Assembly: GCA_942492055.1 (NCBI GenBank)
Contig: CALODP010000019.1
Location: 186,001-250,000 of the forward strand
Direction: 5' to 3'
DNA: 64,000 bases
Source of the DNA: CALODP01 sp942492055
Lineage (GTDB): Bacteria > Bacteroidota > Ignavibacteria > Ignavibacteriales > Melioribacteraceae
Shown here one piece after another: positions 35,915 through 44,145 of the stretch. The stretch's first letter is position 1. Each line of letters opens with the position of its first letter. The notes below the pieces were generated by a model, which was not told the origin of the DNA, ran no database searches, and saw only the letters and a program-made list of their open reading frames with translations. The position numbers and the translations under genes were made by a program.

Positions 35915-37267
35915 TTATAATTCTTCGATACTTTCTTTGAAATCCATTCCCATCAACTTCAGTTCATCCAAAATAGTGTTGTATATAATCGGATGCGTCG
36001 GGAGTTGACAGCCGGTAAGTGGTAGATTTCCTTGCATAATCGCTTTTGCGGCAATAGCTGCGGGGACACCAACGGTTTTGGCAATGGATGTAAATCCGCC
36101 GGGATCGCCATATTCAACAAAGGTTGAAGTAATTTTTTCACGCTTGTTCCCATTGTCGGGGTATTCGGCAATTATTTCGTGAACAAGAGCAACCATATCT
36201 CTTGCCCCTTCTGGCAGAGGCATTTTTTTGTAAAGCAATTGCACCATTGCGTCGGTAGCGGTTTTTGCATTACCTCCGATTTTTTCGTCGGAGAAAAGCC
36301 CGAGCCATTTGAGGTTTTCCATAATTCGACCGGTAGGATTAATTCCGAGTAAATTGGCTACTCTTGCGTCCTGTTTATTCCCGCTAGCGCTAAGGGGAAG
36401 AAACATTTCGGTAAGTTCCGCGTAAGATCTGTTAGGCAGATCGGGAATAACCATAATTTCATTCGGAAGCCCCAATTTGATAATATTTCTCCAAGTTTCG
36501 CTCCATCCGGGATATCTTAAAGTACCCCTAATCATCGTATCAACATGCTCTAATTTAAAAATATCCAAGTAGGCCAGGGAATCTCTGTTCGGATAAGCTT
36601 CCAAACGACCTACACCATCAACATCAACATCCCAAGTTCTTTGAAATAATTCGTAATGAGGTAAAATTTTGATTTTTCCGTCTTCCATATATTGCGCACC
36701 GGATTCTCCGGCCATAACAACGTTTCTGGCGTTCCAAGTGATGCAATAGTTCAACGGATTGGCATTAATATTAGGTTCAGGCAAAGCGCTTCCGTAAGAG
36801 ATAAAGCTCTTAACGATTCCCCCTTGATCGTGAATATTGTTGATCATACGGGCAGCGGACATATTATCGATTCCGGGATCGAGCCCCATTTCGTTCAGGA
36901 TAATAATACCTTTACGTTGGGCGTCTTTGTGGAGATCGGGGATTCTGATATTTTGATATGAAGCCGTAATGACGTGCTTCCCGTAATGAAGACAATCTTG
37001 AGCGATCAAGAATTGAAAAGGGGGCGCTAAGAAGTTAACAACTACATCAGCGTTTTTAATTTGTGCGTGCCGCAATGCTTCGTCGTTAACGTCGAATTCC
37101 ATTGCGGTTCCTCTTGGATGATTACCTACGCGCTCGCAGGCTAACTCATAATTTCTGTCGCAAACTGTAACGAACCATTCATGTTTCTCCGCTTCGTTTA
37201 ACAAGTAAGAGATCAAATAAGGAGCGCTCTGGCCTGCACCAAGGATCAGGATATTTTTCATGGCCAT
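35915..37267 (-). CDS. Saccharopine dehydrogenase-like oxidoreductase
   Basis: About 450 residues from ATG 37267, where AGGAAAA is just upstream; the upstream 17 codons lack an SD. The NAD(P)-binding motif is NILILGAGQSAPYL, followed by VVVNFLAPPFQ and NEMGLDPGIDNMSAARMI, typical of the saccharopine dehydrogenase C-terminal type. It would convert saccharopine to glutamate and aminoadipate semialdehyde (lysine breakdown), or a related carboxynorspermidine-type reaction. No second lysine-degradation gene is adjacent, so the pathway is not certain. Confidence 0.8.
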   Translation of the reverse strand: MAMKNILILGAGQSAPYLISYLLNEAEKHEWFVTVCDRNYELACERVGNHPRGTAMEFDVNDEALRHAQIKNADVVVNFLAPPFQFLIAQDCLHYGKHVITASYQNIRIPDLHKDAQRKGIIILNEMGLDPGIDNMSAARMINNIHDQGGIVKSFISYGSALPEPNINANPLNYCITWNARNVVMAGESGAQYMEDGKIKILPHYELFQRTWDVDVDGVGRLEAYPNRDSLAYLDIFKLEHVDTMIRGTLRYPGWSETWRNIIKLGLPNEIMVIPDLPNRSYAELTEMFLPLSASGNKQDARVANLLGINPTGRIMENLKWLGLFSDEKIGGNAKTATDAMVQLLYKKMPLPEGARDMVALVHEIIAEYPDNGNKREKITSTFVEYGDPGGFTSIAKTVGVPAAIAAKAIMQGNLPLTGCQLPTHPIIYNTILDELKLMGMDFKESIEEL

Positions 37268-37415
37268 TTTTCCTGTTTTAGAGTTTAACAGAGTTATTAA
37301 AGAGCAAAACGAAGCCAATAAAATATAGAGTTCCTTGTCAAATTAAAACCCTTACGGGATACTTTTTCTTATTTTTTTTGCATTTTATTAAATAAAAATT
37401 GATTTAATTCCTTTT

Positions 37416-38891
37416 TTAGGTAATAAACTGCTTGTATTGCTCGTAGCGGAATAAAATCTCTTTCACATATTTGACAGTTTCTGTTCCTTTAGCATAGCCG
37501 AGCTTGACGACATCGTCGTCGTAAAATTTCTTTTTCGATTTTTTTAGAAGATAAACTTCCACATTTTCAAACCAGATTTCAGGGTTAGCCCCATATTTTT
37601 CGGCTAAGTTTCTGGCATCGAGAATATGTCCCGGCCCTATATTATATGAGGCCAAAACGAATTTGATTCTCTCTGAGGAATCGGGAACCATTTCCAGCCA
37701 GTATTCATCAAGCCATTTCAGATATGACGCACCGGCTTTCAGACTTTGATGGGGATCATGGAGATCCGTAACCCCATATCTTTCTGCTGTAGCGGGCATT
37801 AGTTGCATTAACCCACTTGCACCGGCCCAAGAATTTCCGTTCGGTTTAAATTGGGATTCCTGGTAAATAAGAGAGGCCAGCAATCTCCAATCCCAGTTAA
37901 TTTTATTTGCGTAAGTTTTTATCGAATCGTCGTACTGAGAAATATCTCCTCCGGTAAGGGAGAAATATTTGCTTCGTAATCTGTTCGTGTAATCTCGTTG
38001 ATTCTTAAAATACCTGTTATATATAACATAGTAATCGGTTTTCTTTCTCATCGAGATTATCCAGCTATTGATCTCCGCAAGAAGGTTATTTGCCTCTTTT
38101 CTAACGGCCCATGATATCTTTTGTGGAAAAGAGACGTATGTTTCCACATCAAGGTTTCTATAAGTAGCCTGACTGAGTCTGGCAATATTTTCATCGGCAA
38201 CAGTGTAATCGTAAACACCATCTGCTACCATTTTGATTAGATCTTCGGTAGATAATTCCGGATCCACTTCATTGATAACAATATCTCCCCCGATTTCTTC
38301 GGAAAGATTTTTCAATCTTGCGGCATAGGCAGAATTCTTTTTGACAGCTACACTTTTCCCAATCAAATCGAGAGGATTTCTAATTAGCTCCTGATCGAGA
38401 AGATGTTTTTTAATTTGTAACCAGTTGTCAGGACGACGTTGCACCAAAACCTGTCGAGTTATGTGATGATGTTCGGTAAAAGCGACTCTATTGGAGCGTT
38501 CTTTTGTAACGGTAAGATTGAACGCTATCAAATCCCCCTCTCCGTTCTCAAGCATTTCAAACATCTTTTCCACATCTTTTACAACTTTAATTTCAAGTCC
38601 GACTTCGAGATGTTTGGCTAATCTTTTTACAAGTTCATATTCGAAGCCCATAGGCTGCCCCTTGTAAATGAAATAGCTATAAGCGTTGAAACCTGTCAGA
38701 GCAACAATTTTTCCGCGTTCTTTGATCCTATCAAGATCCAGATCTAAAGTTTTTTCTTTTTGTTCTTTAACACCACAACCAACAATAACAAACAAAAAAA
38801 CAAATATGGCTAAACGTTTAATAAGTTCACCGAGTTTGTTGAAAAATAGTTTCTTCTTAACCAAAACAAGAAAATATAACTCAAGTTCCAA
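37416..38891 (-). CDS. mltF: Membrane-bound lytic transglycosylase F-like lipoprotein
   Basis: 491 residues. A signal peptide with lipobox VIVGC (about residues 35-39) precedes a periplasmic-binding (SBP_bac_3) domain (about 50-290, with GKIVALTGFNAYSYFIYKG) and a lytic transglycosylase SLT domain (about 335-460) with the catalytic Glu in LIYQESQF and GLMQLMPATA. This two-domain order is that of MltF. It cleaves peptidoglycan glycan strands. The 38891 start gives a long leader of about 20 residues before the signal peptide; an internal start near LIKRLAIFVF is equally possible. Confidence 0.88.
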   Translation of the reverse strand: MELELYFLVLVKKKLFFNKLGELIKRLAIFVFLFVIVGCGVKEQKEKTLDLDLDRIKERGKIVALTGFNAYSYFIYKGQPMGFEYELVKRLAKHLEVGLEIKVVKDVEKMFEMLENGEGDLIAFNLTVTKERSNRVAFTEHHHITRQVLVQRRPDNWLQIKKHLLDQELIRNPLDLIGKSVAVKKNSAYAARLKNLSEEIGGDIVINEVDPELSTEDLIKMVADGVYDYTVADENIARLSQATYRNLDVETYVSFPQKISWAVRKEANNLLAEINSWIISMRKKTDYYVIYNRYFKNQRDYTNRLRSKYFSLTGGDISQYDDSIKTYANKINWDWRLLASLIYQESQFKPNGNSWAGASGLMQLMPATAERYGVTDLHDPHQSLKAGASYLKWLDEYWLEMVPDSSERIKFVLASYNIGPGHILDARNLAEKYGANPEIWFENVEVYLLKKSKKKFYDDDVVKLGYAKGTETVKYVKEILFRYEQYKQFIT

Positions 38892-39118
38892 AAAATGATT
38901 AAGAAGGGAAAAAATGTAGCGAAATTATCCCGAAAACACAACACTATATAGTTTAACAATAAAGTAATAGAGAGAAGTAGTAAAACTATTAAATCCAAGC
39001 AGGACATGTTACGGATAGCCATTAAAATAAACAGCATTAGAGTAATTTTTACCATTACGAATTGAATGGTATTAATTTTTTTTATTTTTTTCATATCCCC
39101 TTGATTAATAGAACTCAT
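38810..39118 (-). CDS. Possible small membrane protein, uncertain
   Basis: A 102-codon frame with ATG 39118 encodes two to three hydrophobic helices (about 20-45 and 45-65, 75-95). It overlaps the start region of mltF on the same strand by about 80 bases, which makes it doubtful unless mltF starts further in. No SD is obvious. Recorded with low confidence. Confidence 0.25.
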   Translation of the reverse strand: MSSINQGDMKKIKKINTIQFVMVKITLMLFILMAIRNMSCLDLIVLLLLSITLLLNYIVLCFRDNFATFFPFLIIFWNLSYIFLFWLRRNYFSTNSVNLLNV

Positions 39119-39129
39119 TTTACAATCTT

Positions 39130-39313
39130 GCGAGTGGGCAAGGAACTATAAAGGTTCAGAAGTTAGGGTTTCTCTGAAAACCGAAAAGAAAATAGAATCC
39201 GGGGAATTGCCTGAAAGGAAAAATCCCTTTCGGTGAAAACAAACCCCGCTAATCTCGCGGGAGAAGGATTAACCCCTCATTTCATGAAAATTATGAGACG
39301 AGGGGTTTTATTT
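39130..39313 (+). ncRNA. Candidate structured ncRNA with terminator
   Basis: The gap before the tRNA holds several hairpins: CTTGC/GCAAG near 39128-39142, GAAAGG/CCTTTC near 39211-39230, CCCGC/GCGGG near 39244-39262, and finally a terminator. GGGTTT near 39165 could also pair with AAACCC near 39242 to enclose the middle. It does not match any riboswitch core I know. The region lies between divergent units with no gene of its own, so a small RNA is plausible. Confidence 0.4.
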
Positions 39314-39316
39314 TGA
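39271..39316 (+). terminator. Rho-independent terminator of the candidate ncRNA
   Basis: AACCCCTC at 39271-39278 pairs with GAGGGGTT at 39300-39307, followed by TTATTTT. Within the loop TCAT/ATGA can extend the helix. Confidence 0.75.
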
Positions 39317-39356
39317 ATTTTTCATAAATTCATGTGGTGTTTAATTAAAAAAATTA

Positions 39357-39364
39357 TATATTTG
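39357..39364 (+). promoter_or_regulatory. Bacteroidetes-like -7 element for tRNA-Ser
   Basis: TATATTTG matches the TAnnTTTG -7 box described for Bacteroidetes sigma-70 promoters and lies 14 bases before the tRNA. The -33 element is not convincing. Confidence 0.35.
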
Positions 39365-39378
39365 TAGTCTTCCAATTT

Positions 39379-39465
39379 GGAGGGGTGGCAGAGTGGTTGA
39401 ATGCGGCGGTCTTGAAAACCGTTGAGGATTCACGTCCTCCGGGGGTTCGAATCCCTCCCCCTCCG
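39379..39465 (+). tRNA. tRNA-Ser (anticodon UGA)
   Basis: GGAGGGG (39379-39385) pairs with CCCCTCC (39458-39464), with discriminator G at 39465. The D arm GGCAGAGTGGTTGAA, anticodon stem-loop GGCGGTCTTGAAAACCGTT (anticodon TGA), a long variable arm typical of class II tRNAs (GAGGATTCACGTCCTC) and the T loop GGTTCGAATCC are all present. CCA is not encoded. Confidence 0.97.
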
Positions 39466-39680
39466 CTCCGAATTTTCATTTCTAGTAAGATTTCCTAAAA
39501 ATAAACATTGATATAATGGAAAATTGCGTTATCTTTTAAGTCAGAATAAAAAGTAACATGTTTGGTTTAGACTAAACACCCAAAAAGTAACAATTGATCA
39601 GTATCTTTAAAAGTTGTCGCACGATTTTCGTTTTAAAGCTCTGTCAATTTTTTCACTTATTAACATAGGAGCTTCTGTAT

Positions 39681-39893
39681 ATGGCAGAGCGAATCGAAGG
39701 AACTGTAAAATGGTTTAACAGTTCAAAAGGTTATGGATTTATCCAACAAGAAAATGGTCCTGATGTATTTGTACATTACCAAGCAATCAAATCTGATGGA
39801 TTCAAAACTTTAGAAGAAGGACAAAAAGTAACTTTCTCCGTTGGAGAAGGACAAAAGGGTCCTCAGGCTAATGACGTTGAAGTTATCGGCTAG
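39681..39893 (+). CDS. cspA: Cold-shock protein (copy 1)
   Basis: A 70-residue single cold-shock domain with RNP1 KGYGFIQ and RNP2 VFVHYQAI. It binds single-stranded RNA/DNA. The SD context TAGGAGCTTCTGTAT before the ATG is repeated almost exactly before copy 2. The two proteins differ at only a handful of positions. Confidence 0.95.
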   Translation: MAERIEGTVKWFNSSKGYGFIQQENGPDVFVHYQAIKSDGFKTLEEGQKVTFSVGEGQKGPQANDVEVIG

Positions 39894-39918
39894 TTAGAAC
39901 AAGAAACAAGTTTAATTT

Positions 39919-40018
39919 GTAAGAATCCGAAAAAAAAAGTATATTTTTTTTACTTACAGAATTATTTTGTTTTTTTACCAGTTTTTTTTGCTATATTAAC
40001 TGGCGATAATTTTTTTTT
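39919..40018 (+). terminator. Hairpins between the two cold-shock genes
   Basis: GTAAG/CTTAC (39919-39957) encloses an A8/T8 helix. A second hairpin CCAGTT 39978-39983 with AACTGG 39998-40003 is followed by a nine-T run at about 40010-40018. It probably ends copy 1, but also lies in the leader of copy 2, where structured leaders often control cold-shock genes. Confidence 0.6.
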
Positions 40019-40048
40019 ACCATCAATTTATTTAGGAGCTTCTGTATC

Positions 40049-40261
40049 ATGGCAGAACGCATTGAAGGAACTGTAAAATGGTTTAACAGTTCAAAAGGTT
40101 ATGGATTTATCCAACAAGAAAACGGTCCTGATGTATTTGTTCATTATCAAGCAATAGCTGGTGATGGATTCAAAACTTTAGAGGAAGGACAGAAAGTTGA
40201 ATTCTCTATAGGACAAGGACAAAAAGGTCCTCAGGCAAACGAAGTCGAAGTTATTGATTAA
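40049..40261 (+). CDS. cspA: Cold-shock protein (copy 2)
   Basis: A 70-residue cold-shock domain nearly identical to copy 1; the first 34 residues are the same. It begins after AGGAGCTTCTGTATC. Its own terminator follows at once. Confidence 0.95.
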   Translation: MAERIEGTVKWFNSSKGYGFIQQENGPDVFVHYQAIAGDGFKTLEEGQKVEFSIGQGQKGPQANEVEVID

Positions 40262-40281
40262 TAATATAGATCTAGTTTTGC

Positions 40282-40311
40282 AAGCTCCTCAAATTGAGGA
40301 GCTTTCTTTTT
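40282..40311 (+). terminator. Rho-independent terminator
   Basis: AAGCTCCTC at 40282-40290 pairs with GAGGAGCTT at 40296-40304 over AAATT, followed by TCTTTTT. Confidence 0.9.
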
Positions 40312-40480
40312 ATACCAACATATTTACCCCAAACCTCCAATTATCCTTATAAAATTAATTTGCTTCTGGCTTTCTCATAAGTTATTTTCACAAAAGAGAC
40401 CTAAAGACACGTTATCTTATTAGAGGGCATTTAATAAGTTTCAAAAGTCTCGCTACATATAACTAATATGTGAGGGCATT

Positions 40481-43400
40481 ATGATTATGAAAACTACATT
40501 TGTTTTCTCTATTCTATCATTTGTATTATTGCTTCTTCCACTTCACGGGCAAAACCTTTTAACCCCGAGTAACGGAGCTACCGGAGTGTCTAATGCAGGT
40601 GGAAACATATCATTTGACTGGGATGATTATACTTTTGAAAATGATGGTTTCGGAGAAAATGATTACTATACATTTGAAGCAGGCTATTCTACAGGTGTCT
40701 ACACAATATCTGCAACCAGTCTGATTTCATCCGATTACGTTTTGTCACTAGTGGCAAATAACACAGAGCTATTTTGGAGAGTATTAGCATATGATGACGG
40801 AGTATTGGCTTATACCTATTCCGAATTTAGCTTTACTGCAGAACTCGGAACTCCGAATATTACCGGCCCCGTAAATAACAGCTATGATAATCCTTTGAGT
40901 GTTAACATAACATGGACTCTTCCCGGAAGTTCAGCCGGGGTAACATTCGATATGGAATATCATACCGGAGCAGGATTTCCCGGAACAAAAATTACCGGAA
41001 TTACTTCCCCATATAGTTTTTCTTCCTTAACAAACAATACTACATGTTCCATTAGACTCCTTGCTATTAAGGGAAGTGACACTACTACCTCCTCAACAAT
41101 AATTTTTACAACCTTATTAGCAACACCCACTCTGTCAGCTCCTAGTAACGGAGCAGATGTAAATAGTTTCAATCCTACTTTTACTTGGACGCAAGCAGGA
41201 AATACTTCTAATGTTCAATATACGATTCGAATTTCAACTGACGGTGGGAGCTCATATTCTGATTTAGTTTCCGGCTTATCAACTACAACCTACACCCCAG
41301 GTTCAGATTTAGTTTCAAGCACTAAATATACTTGGAAAGTTGTAGCTTCCGTAACTTCCGGATCAAATACATCTAAAGAATCTGCTCAATGGGATTTTTA
41401 TACTCCTCTGAAGCTTCTTACATATGTGAATGGCCTAACCGGAGTATCAATAGAACCGACATTTACCTGGGAAAACTCGAATTATGATGCCGGTGGATAT
41501 TATGTGGAAATATCGTCAGATAGCAGTAGTTTCGCATCAAACATAGTTGCAGTAGACACTTTAGCACAAGACATTACTACTACTACCTTTACTGAAACTC
41601 ATGCCAGTGGTAATATTCCTTTGGCTAATAATACCAAATACTACTGGCGAGTAAGAGTGAATGATGGGGCCAGCGATCACTTTTCGAGTATTTGGCATTT
41701 TACCACTATCCCCCAAGTTATTATTGTCCTTGCGTGGCCATCCTCAGGAGCAACTATTTATGATCTTTCAAATCCGACAACTTTCACTTGGTCAATCGGG
41801 CAATCTACCGGAGCATTACAATTCAAATCGCAGGCACTGGAATCTTCGGCTACCCCAACAGCGACAGAGTGGTTAACTCCGAGTTTCACTAGTACATCTT
41901 CGAACTTAACAGCAGATTATTCTCTATTGGGAAATAAGACCTATTACTGGAGAGTAGTTGTTTTAGACGGTTCCGGTAATGTTGTCAGTTATTCCTCAGT
42001 AGTAAATTTCACTACGTCAGGAGGTGCCACGGTTCCAACTCCATCCTATCCGACATCAGGTATAACCGTTTATACCTATACTCCTTCTTTGTATTGGTAT
42101 ATCGGAGGATTAAGTAACGATCTGACCTATGATATCCAGGTAGATGATGATAGTACTTTTGCGAGTATCGACTATTCAGCAGTAAATATCAATGCATTGT
42201 ATCATACTCTAACCTCCGCACTATCTCCCGGAACAAATTATTATTGGCGAGTAAGATCTATTTACTTGCGCGGAACGGCTAACGCCGATACTTCAGCATA
42301 TAGCTCGAAAGTCAATTTTATCACATACAACACGGCTCCATTAGTAGTACCTATTCAATCCTATCCAACGGGTGGGATTACAGTATATACAACCGCTCCA
42401 TATCTTTATTGGTACATTAATGTAGCCGCAACCGGGCTTGTCTTTGACATAGAGTATAATACAACAAATTCATTTTCCGGAACACCGACTGTAAATGACG
42501 TATCTGACTATTATTATCAATTGTCGGGCTTAACCCCGGGTGCTACATATTATTGGAAAGTGCGTTCGGATAACGGAAGCGGAACCTCTTCTTGGTCTGC
42601 AACTGAAACATTTGTTGTCGCTGGTGGGATTACAAACGGTTATCCCGTAGCTACATTGCCACTTAGTCTGGCAACGGTTTACACAGCAACTCCTAGCTTA
42701 TATTGGTACTTAGAGGGCTCCTCACTAGGATTAACCAAATATACGGTTCGTTGGAAAGCAGGTAGCAATTCCAGTGATTGGAATAGTGATTTTTCGGGAA
42801 GCGCTGATATAACTGATCTAAGTCAAACTTATTACACATTTGGTAGTCCTTTAACCTATGGAACAGATTATCATTGGGCTGTAGCCTCTTACGATGGATC
42901 ATCCTATTCCGCTTGGTCTTCAGGGTCATTTTCAGTTACCGGAGGAACTGGAACCCCAATTCTAAGCTTACCTATCGGAGGTATGTCAATTTATTCTACT
43001 AGTACTACTTTGTATTGGTACTTCAGTGGCTCTACCTTGGGAATTCAGGGATATGAGGTAACATTCAGTAAATCGGATGTATTTGAATCTTCAGTGACAA
43101 CTACAGCAGGACCATCCGGCTTAACGGATCAGTTCTTAGCTATTTCCGGGCTTACTCCAGGAGCAACTTATTATTGGAAAGTAAGAGCATGGTACGGTGG
43201 ATCAACTTACTCCTCCTACTCAACAACGGAATCATTCGTGGTTAATACCGGCTCAGCTCCTACTATCCAACCAATCGTTGGTGGGCCGAATAACGTTGTT
43301 GTACAAACTGATTCACCTACACTCTCTTGGGTAGTACCAACGAAAGCACCAATGAACGCAACTTATGAAATTGAGTTGGCCGAGAAAGAGGATTTCTCAG

Positions 43401-43864
43401 AAGTTGTTACTATAGAAAATGTGAAAGCAAATCATTATATGCTGAAAGAACTGGAATCGGGCAAAACATATTTCTGGCGTGTTCGTTCGAAAGGTAATGA
43501 GGCCGAATACTCATATTACTCGGGAATCGGAAAATTCCGGATCAGTGATAATGTAACAAATATTGAAGAAGAGAGTATGATTCCCGAAGAGTATTCTCTC
43601 GAACAAAATTATCCTAATCCGTTTAATCCGAATACTACAATCACCGTAGCTTTACCAGAAGCCGGCAATATCTCATTGACCATTTATAATATTCTTGGAA
43701 AAGAAATAGTAACAATTTATTCGGGAAACTTGAAGGAAGGTATTCATAAGTTCACATGGAATGGACAAAATAGCAATAATAGAAAAGTTTCTACCGGTGC
43801 GTATATCTATCAACTAAAAGCCGGCGGAAAAGTATTTACTAAAAAATTAGTATTACTCAAATAA
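40481..43864 (+). CDS. Large secreted FN3-repeat protein with T9SS sorting domain
   Basis: 1127 residues. Signal peptide through LLPLHGQ, then about nine or ten fibronectin-III-like modules of about 90-110 residues, each with a Trp near the start (FTWT, LYWY) and a TYYWRVR-type strand near the end. The repeated phrases LYWYI and GATYYWKVRS make the repeats plain. The C-terminus is a T9SS type A sorting domain with YSLEQNYPNPFNPNTTI and GAYIYQLKAGG. It is likely a surface adhesin or matrix protein. The start may be ATG 40481 or 40487. Confidence 0.88.
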   Translation: MIMKTTFVFSILSFVLLLLPLHGQNLLTPSNGATGVSNAGGNISFDWDDYTFENDGFGENDYYTFEAGYSTGVYTISATSLISSDYVLSLVANNTELFWRVLAYDDGVLAYTYSEFSFTAELGTPNITGPVNNSYDNPLSVNITWTLPGSSAGVTFDMEYHTGAGFPGTKITGITSPYSFSSLTNNTTCSIRLLAIKGSDTTTSSTIIFTTLLATPTLSAPSNGADVNSFNPTFTWTQAGNTSNVQYTIRISTDGGSSYSDLVSGLSTTTYTPGSDLVSSTKYTWKVVASVTSGSNTSKESAQWDFYTPLKLLTYVNGLTGVSIEPTFTWENSNYDAGGYYVEISSDSSSFASNIVAVDTLAQDITTTTFTETHASGNIPLANNTKYYWRVRVNDGASDHFSSIWHFTTIPQVIIVLAWPSSGATIYDLSNPTTFTWSIGQSTGALQFKSQALESSATPTATEWLTPSFTSTSSNLTADYSLLGNKTYYWRVVVLDGSGNVVSYSSVVNFTTSGGATVPTPSYPTSGITVYTYTPSLYWYIGGLSNDLTYDIQVDDDSTFASIDYSAVNINALYHTLTSALSPGTNYYWRVRSIYLRGTANADTSAYSSKVNFITYNTAPLVVPIQSYPTGGITVYTTAPYLYWYINVAATGLVFDIEYNTTNSFSGTPTVNDVSDYYYQLSGLTPGATYYWKVRSDNGSGTSSWSATETFVVAGGITNGYPVATLPLSLATVYTATPSLYWYLEGSSLGLTKYTVRWKAGSNSSDWNSDFSGSADITDLSQTYYTFGSPLTYGTDYHWAVASYDGSSYSAWSSGSFSVTGGTGTPILSLPIGGMSIYSTSTTLYWYFSGSTLGIQGYEVTFSKSDVFESSVTTTAGPSGLTDQFLAISGLTPGATYYWKVRAWYGGSTYSSYSTTESFVVNTGSAPTIQPIVGGPNNVVVQTDSPTLSWVVPTKAPMNATYEIELAEKEDFSEVVTIENVKANHYMLKELESGKTYFWRVRSKGNEAEYSYYSGIGKFRISDNVTNIEEESMIPEEYSLEQNYPNPFNPNTTITVALPEAGNISLTIYNILGKEIVTIYSGNLKEGIHKFTWNGQNSNNRKVSTGAYIYQLKAGGKVFTKKLVLLK

Positions 43865-43883
43865 AATAAGGGGTGAGATTATT

Positions 43884-43973
43884 ATGAATAAGTTCGGATA
43901 TATTTTGGTCTTGCTCCTATTTTTCGGAGTAGTTACCTTGGCATTGTTAGCATGTCAGAGTTATTATTTGTAA
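43884..43973 (+). CDS. Tiny hydrophobic peptide (29 residues), possible mini-lipoprotein
   Basis: The frame ATG 43884 to TAA 43973 encodes MNKFGYILVLLLFFGVVTLA followed by LLACQSYYL. GGGGTGAG lies nine bases before the ATG, at good SD spacing. It is a basic start, a hydrophobic helix and a lipobox-like LLAC, the layout of a lipoprotein signal peptide with only five residues after the Cys. It could be real or a decayed lipoprotein. Confidence 0.4.
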   Translation: MNKFGYILVLLLFFGVVTLALLACQSYYL

Positions 43974-44073
43974 GCCTAACAAATCAGGGAGGTATTAGTG
44001 AACATAATTCATTTATTTTACAACATATTGCCTTGATTTATTCCCCCCGGTCCTCAAGATCGGGGCAAATATT

Positions 44074-44109
44074 AAAAAAAGGCATCCCGGGTGAAAGGAT
44101 GCCTTTTTT
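44074..44109. terminator. Bidirectional terminator
   Basis: AAAAAAGGCATCC (44075-44087) pairs with GGATGCCTTTTTT (44097-44109) over CGGGTGAAA. It lies between the mini-peptide and the convergent 1032-residue gene. Confidence 0.9.
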
Positions 44110-44145
44110 AATTTTATTACTTACCTGCGAAATATCACGAAGATA

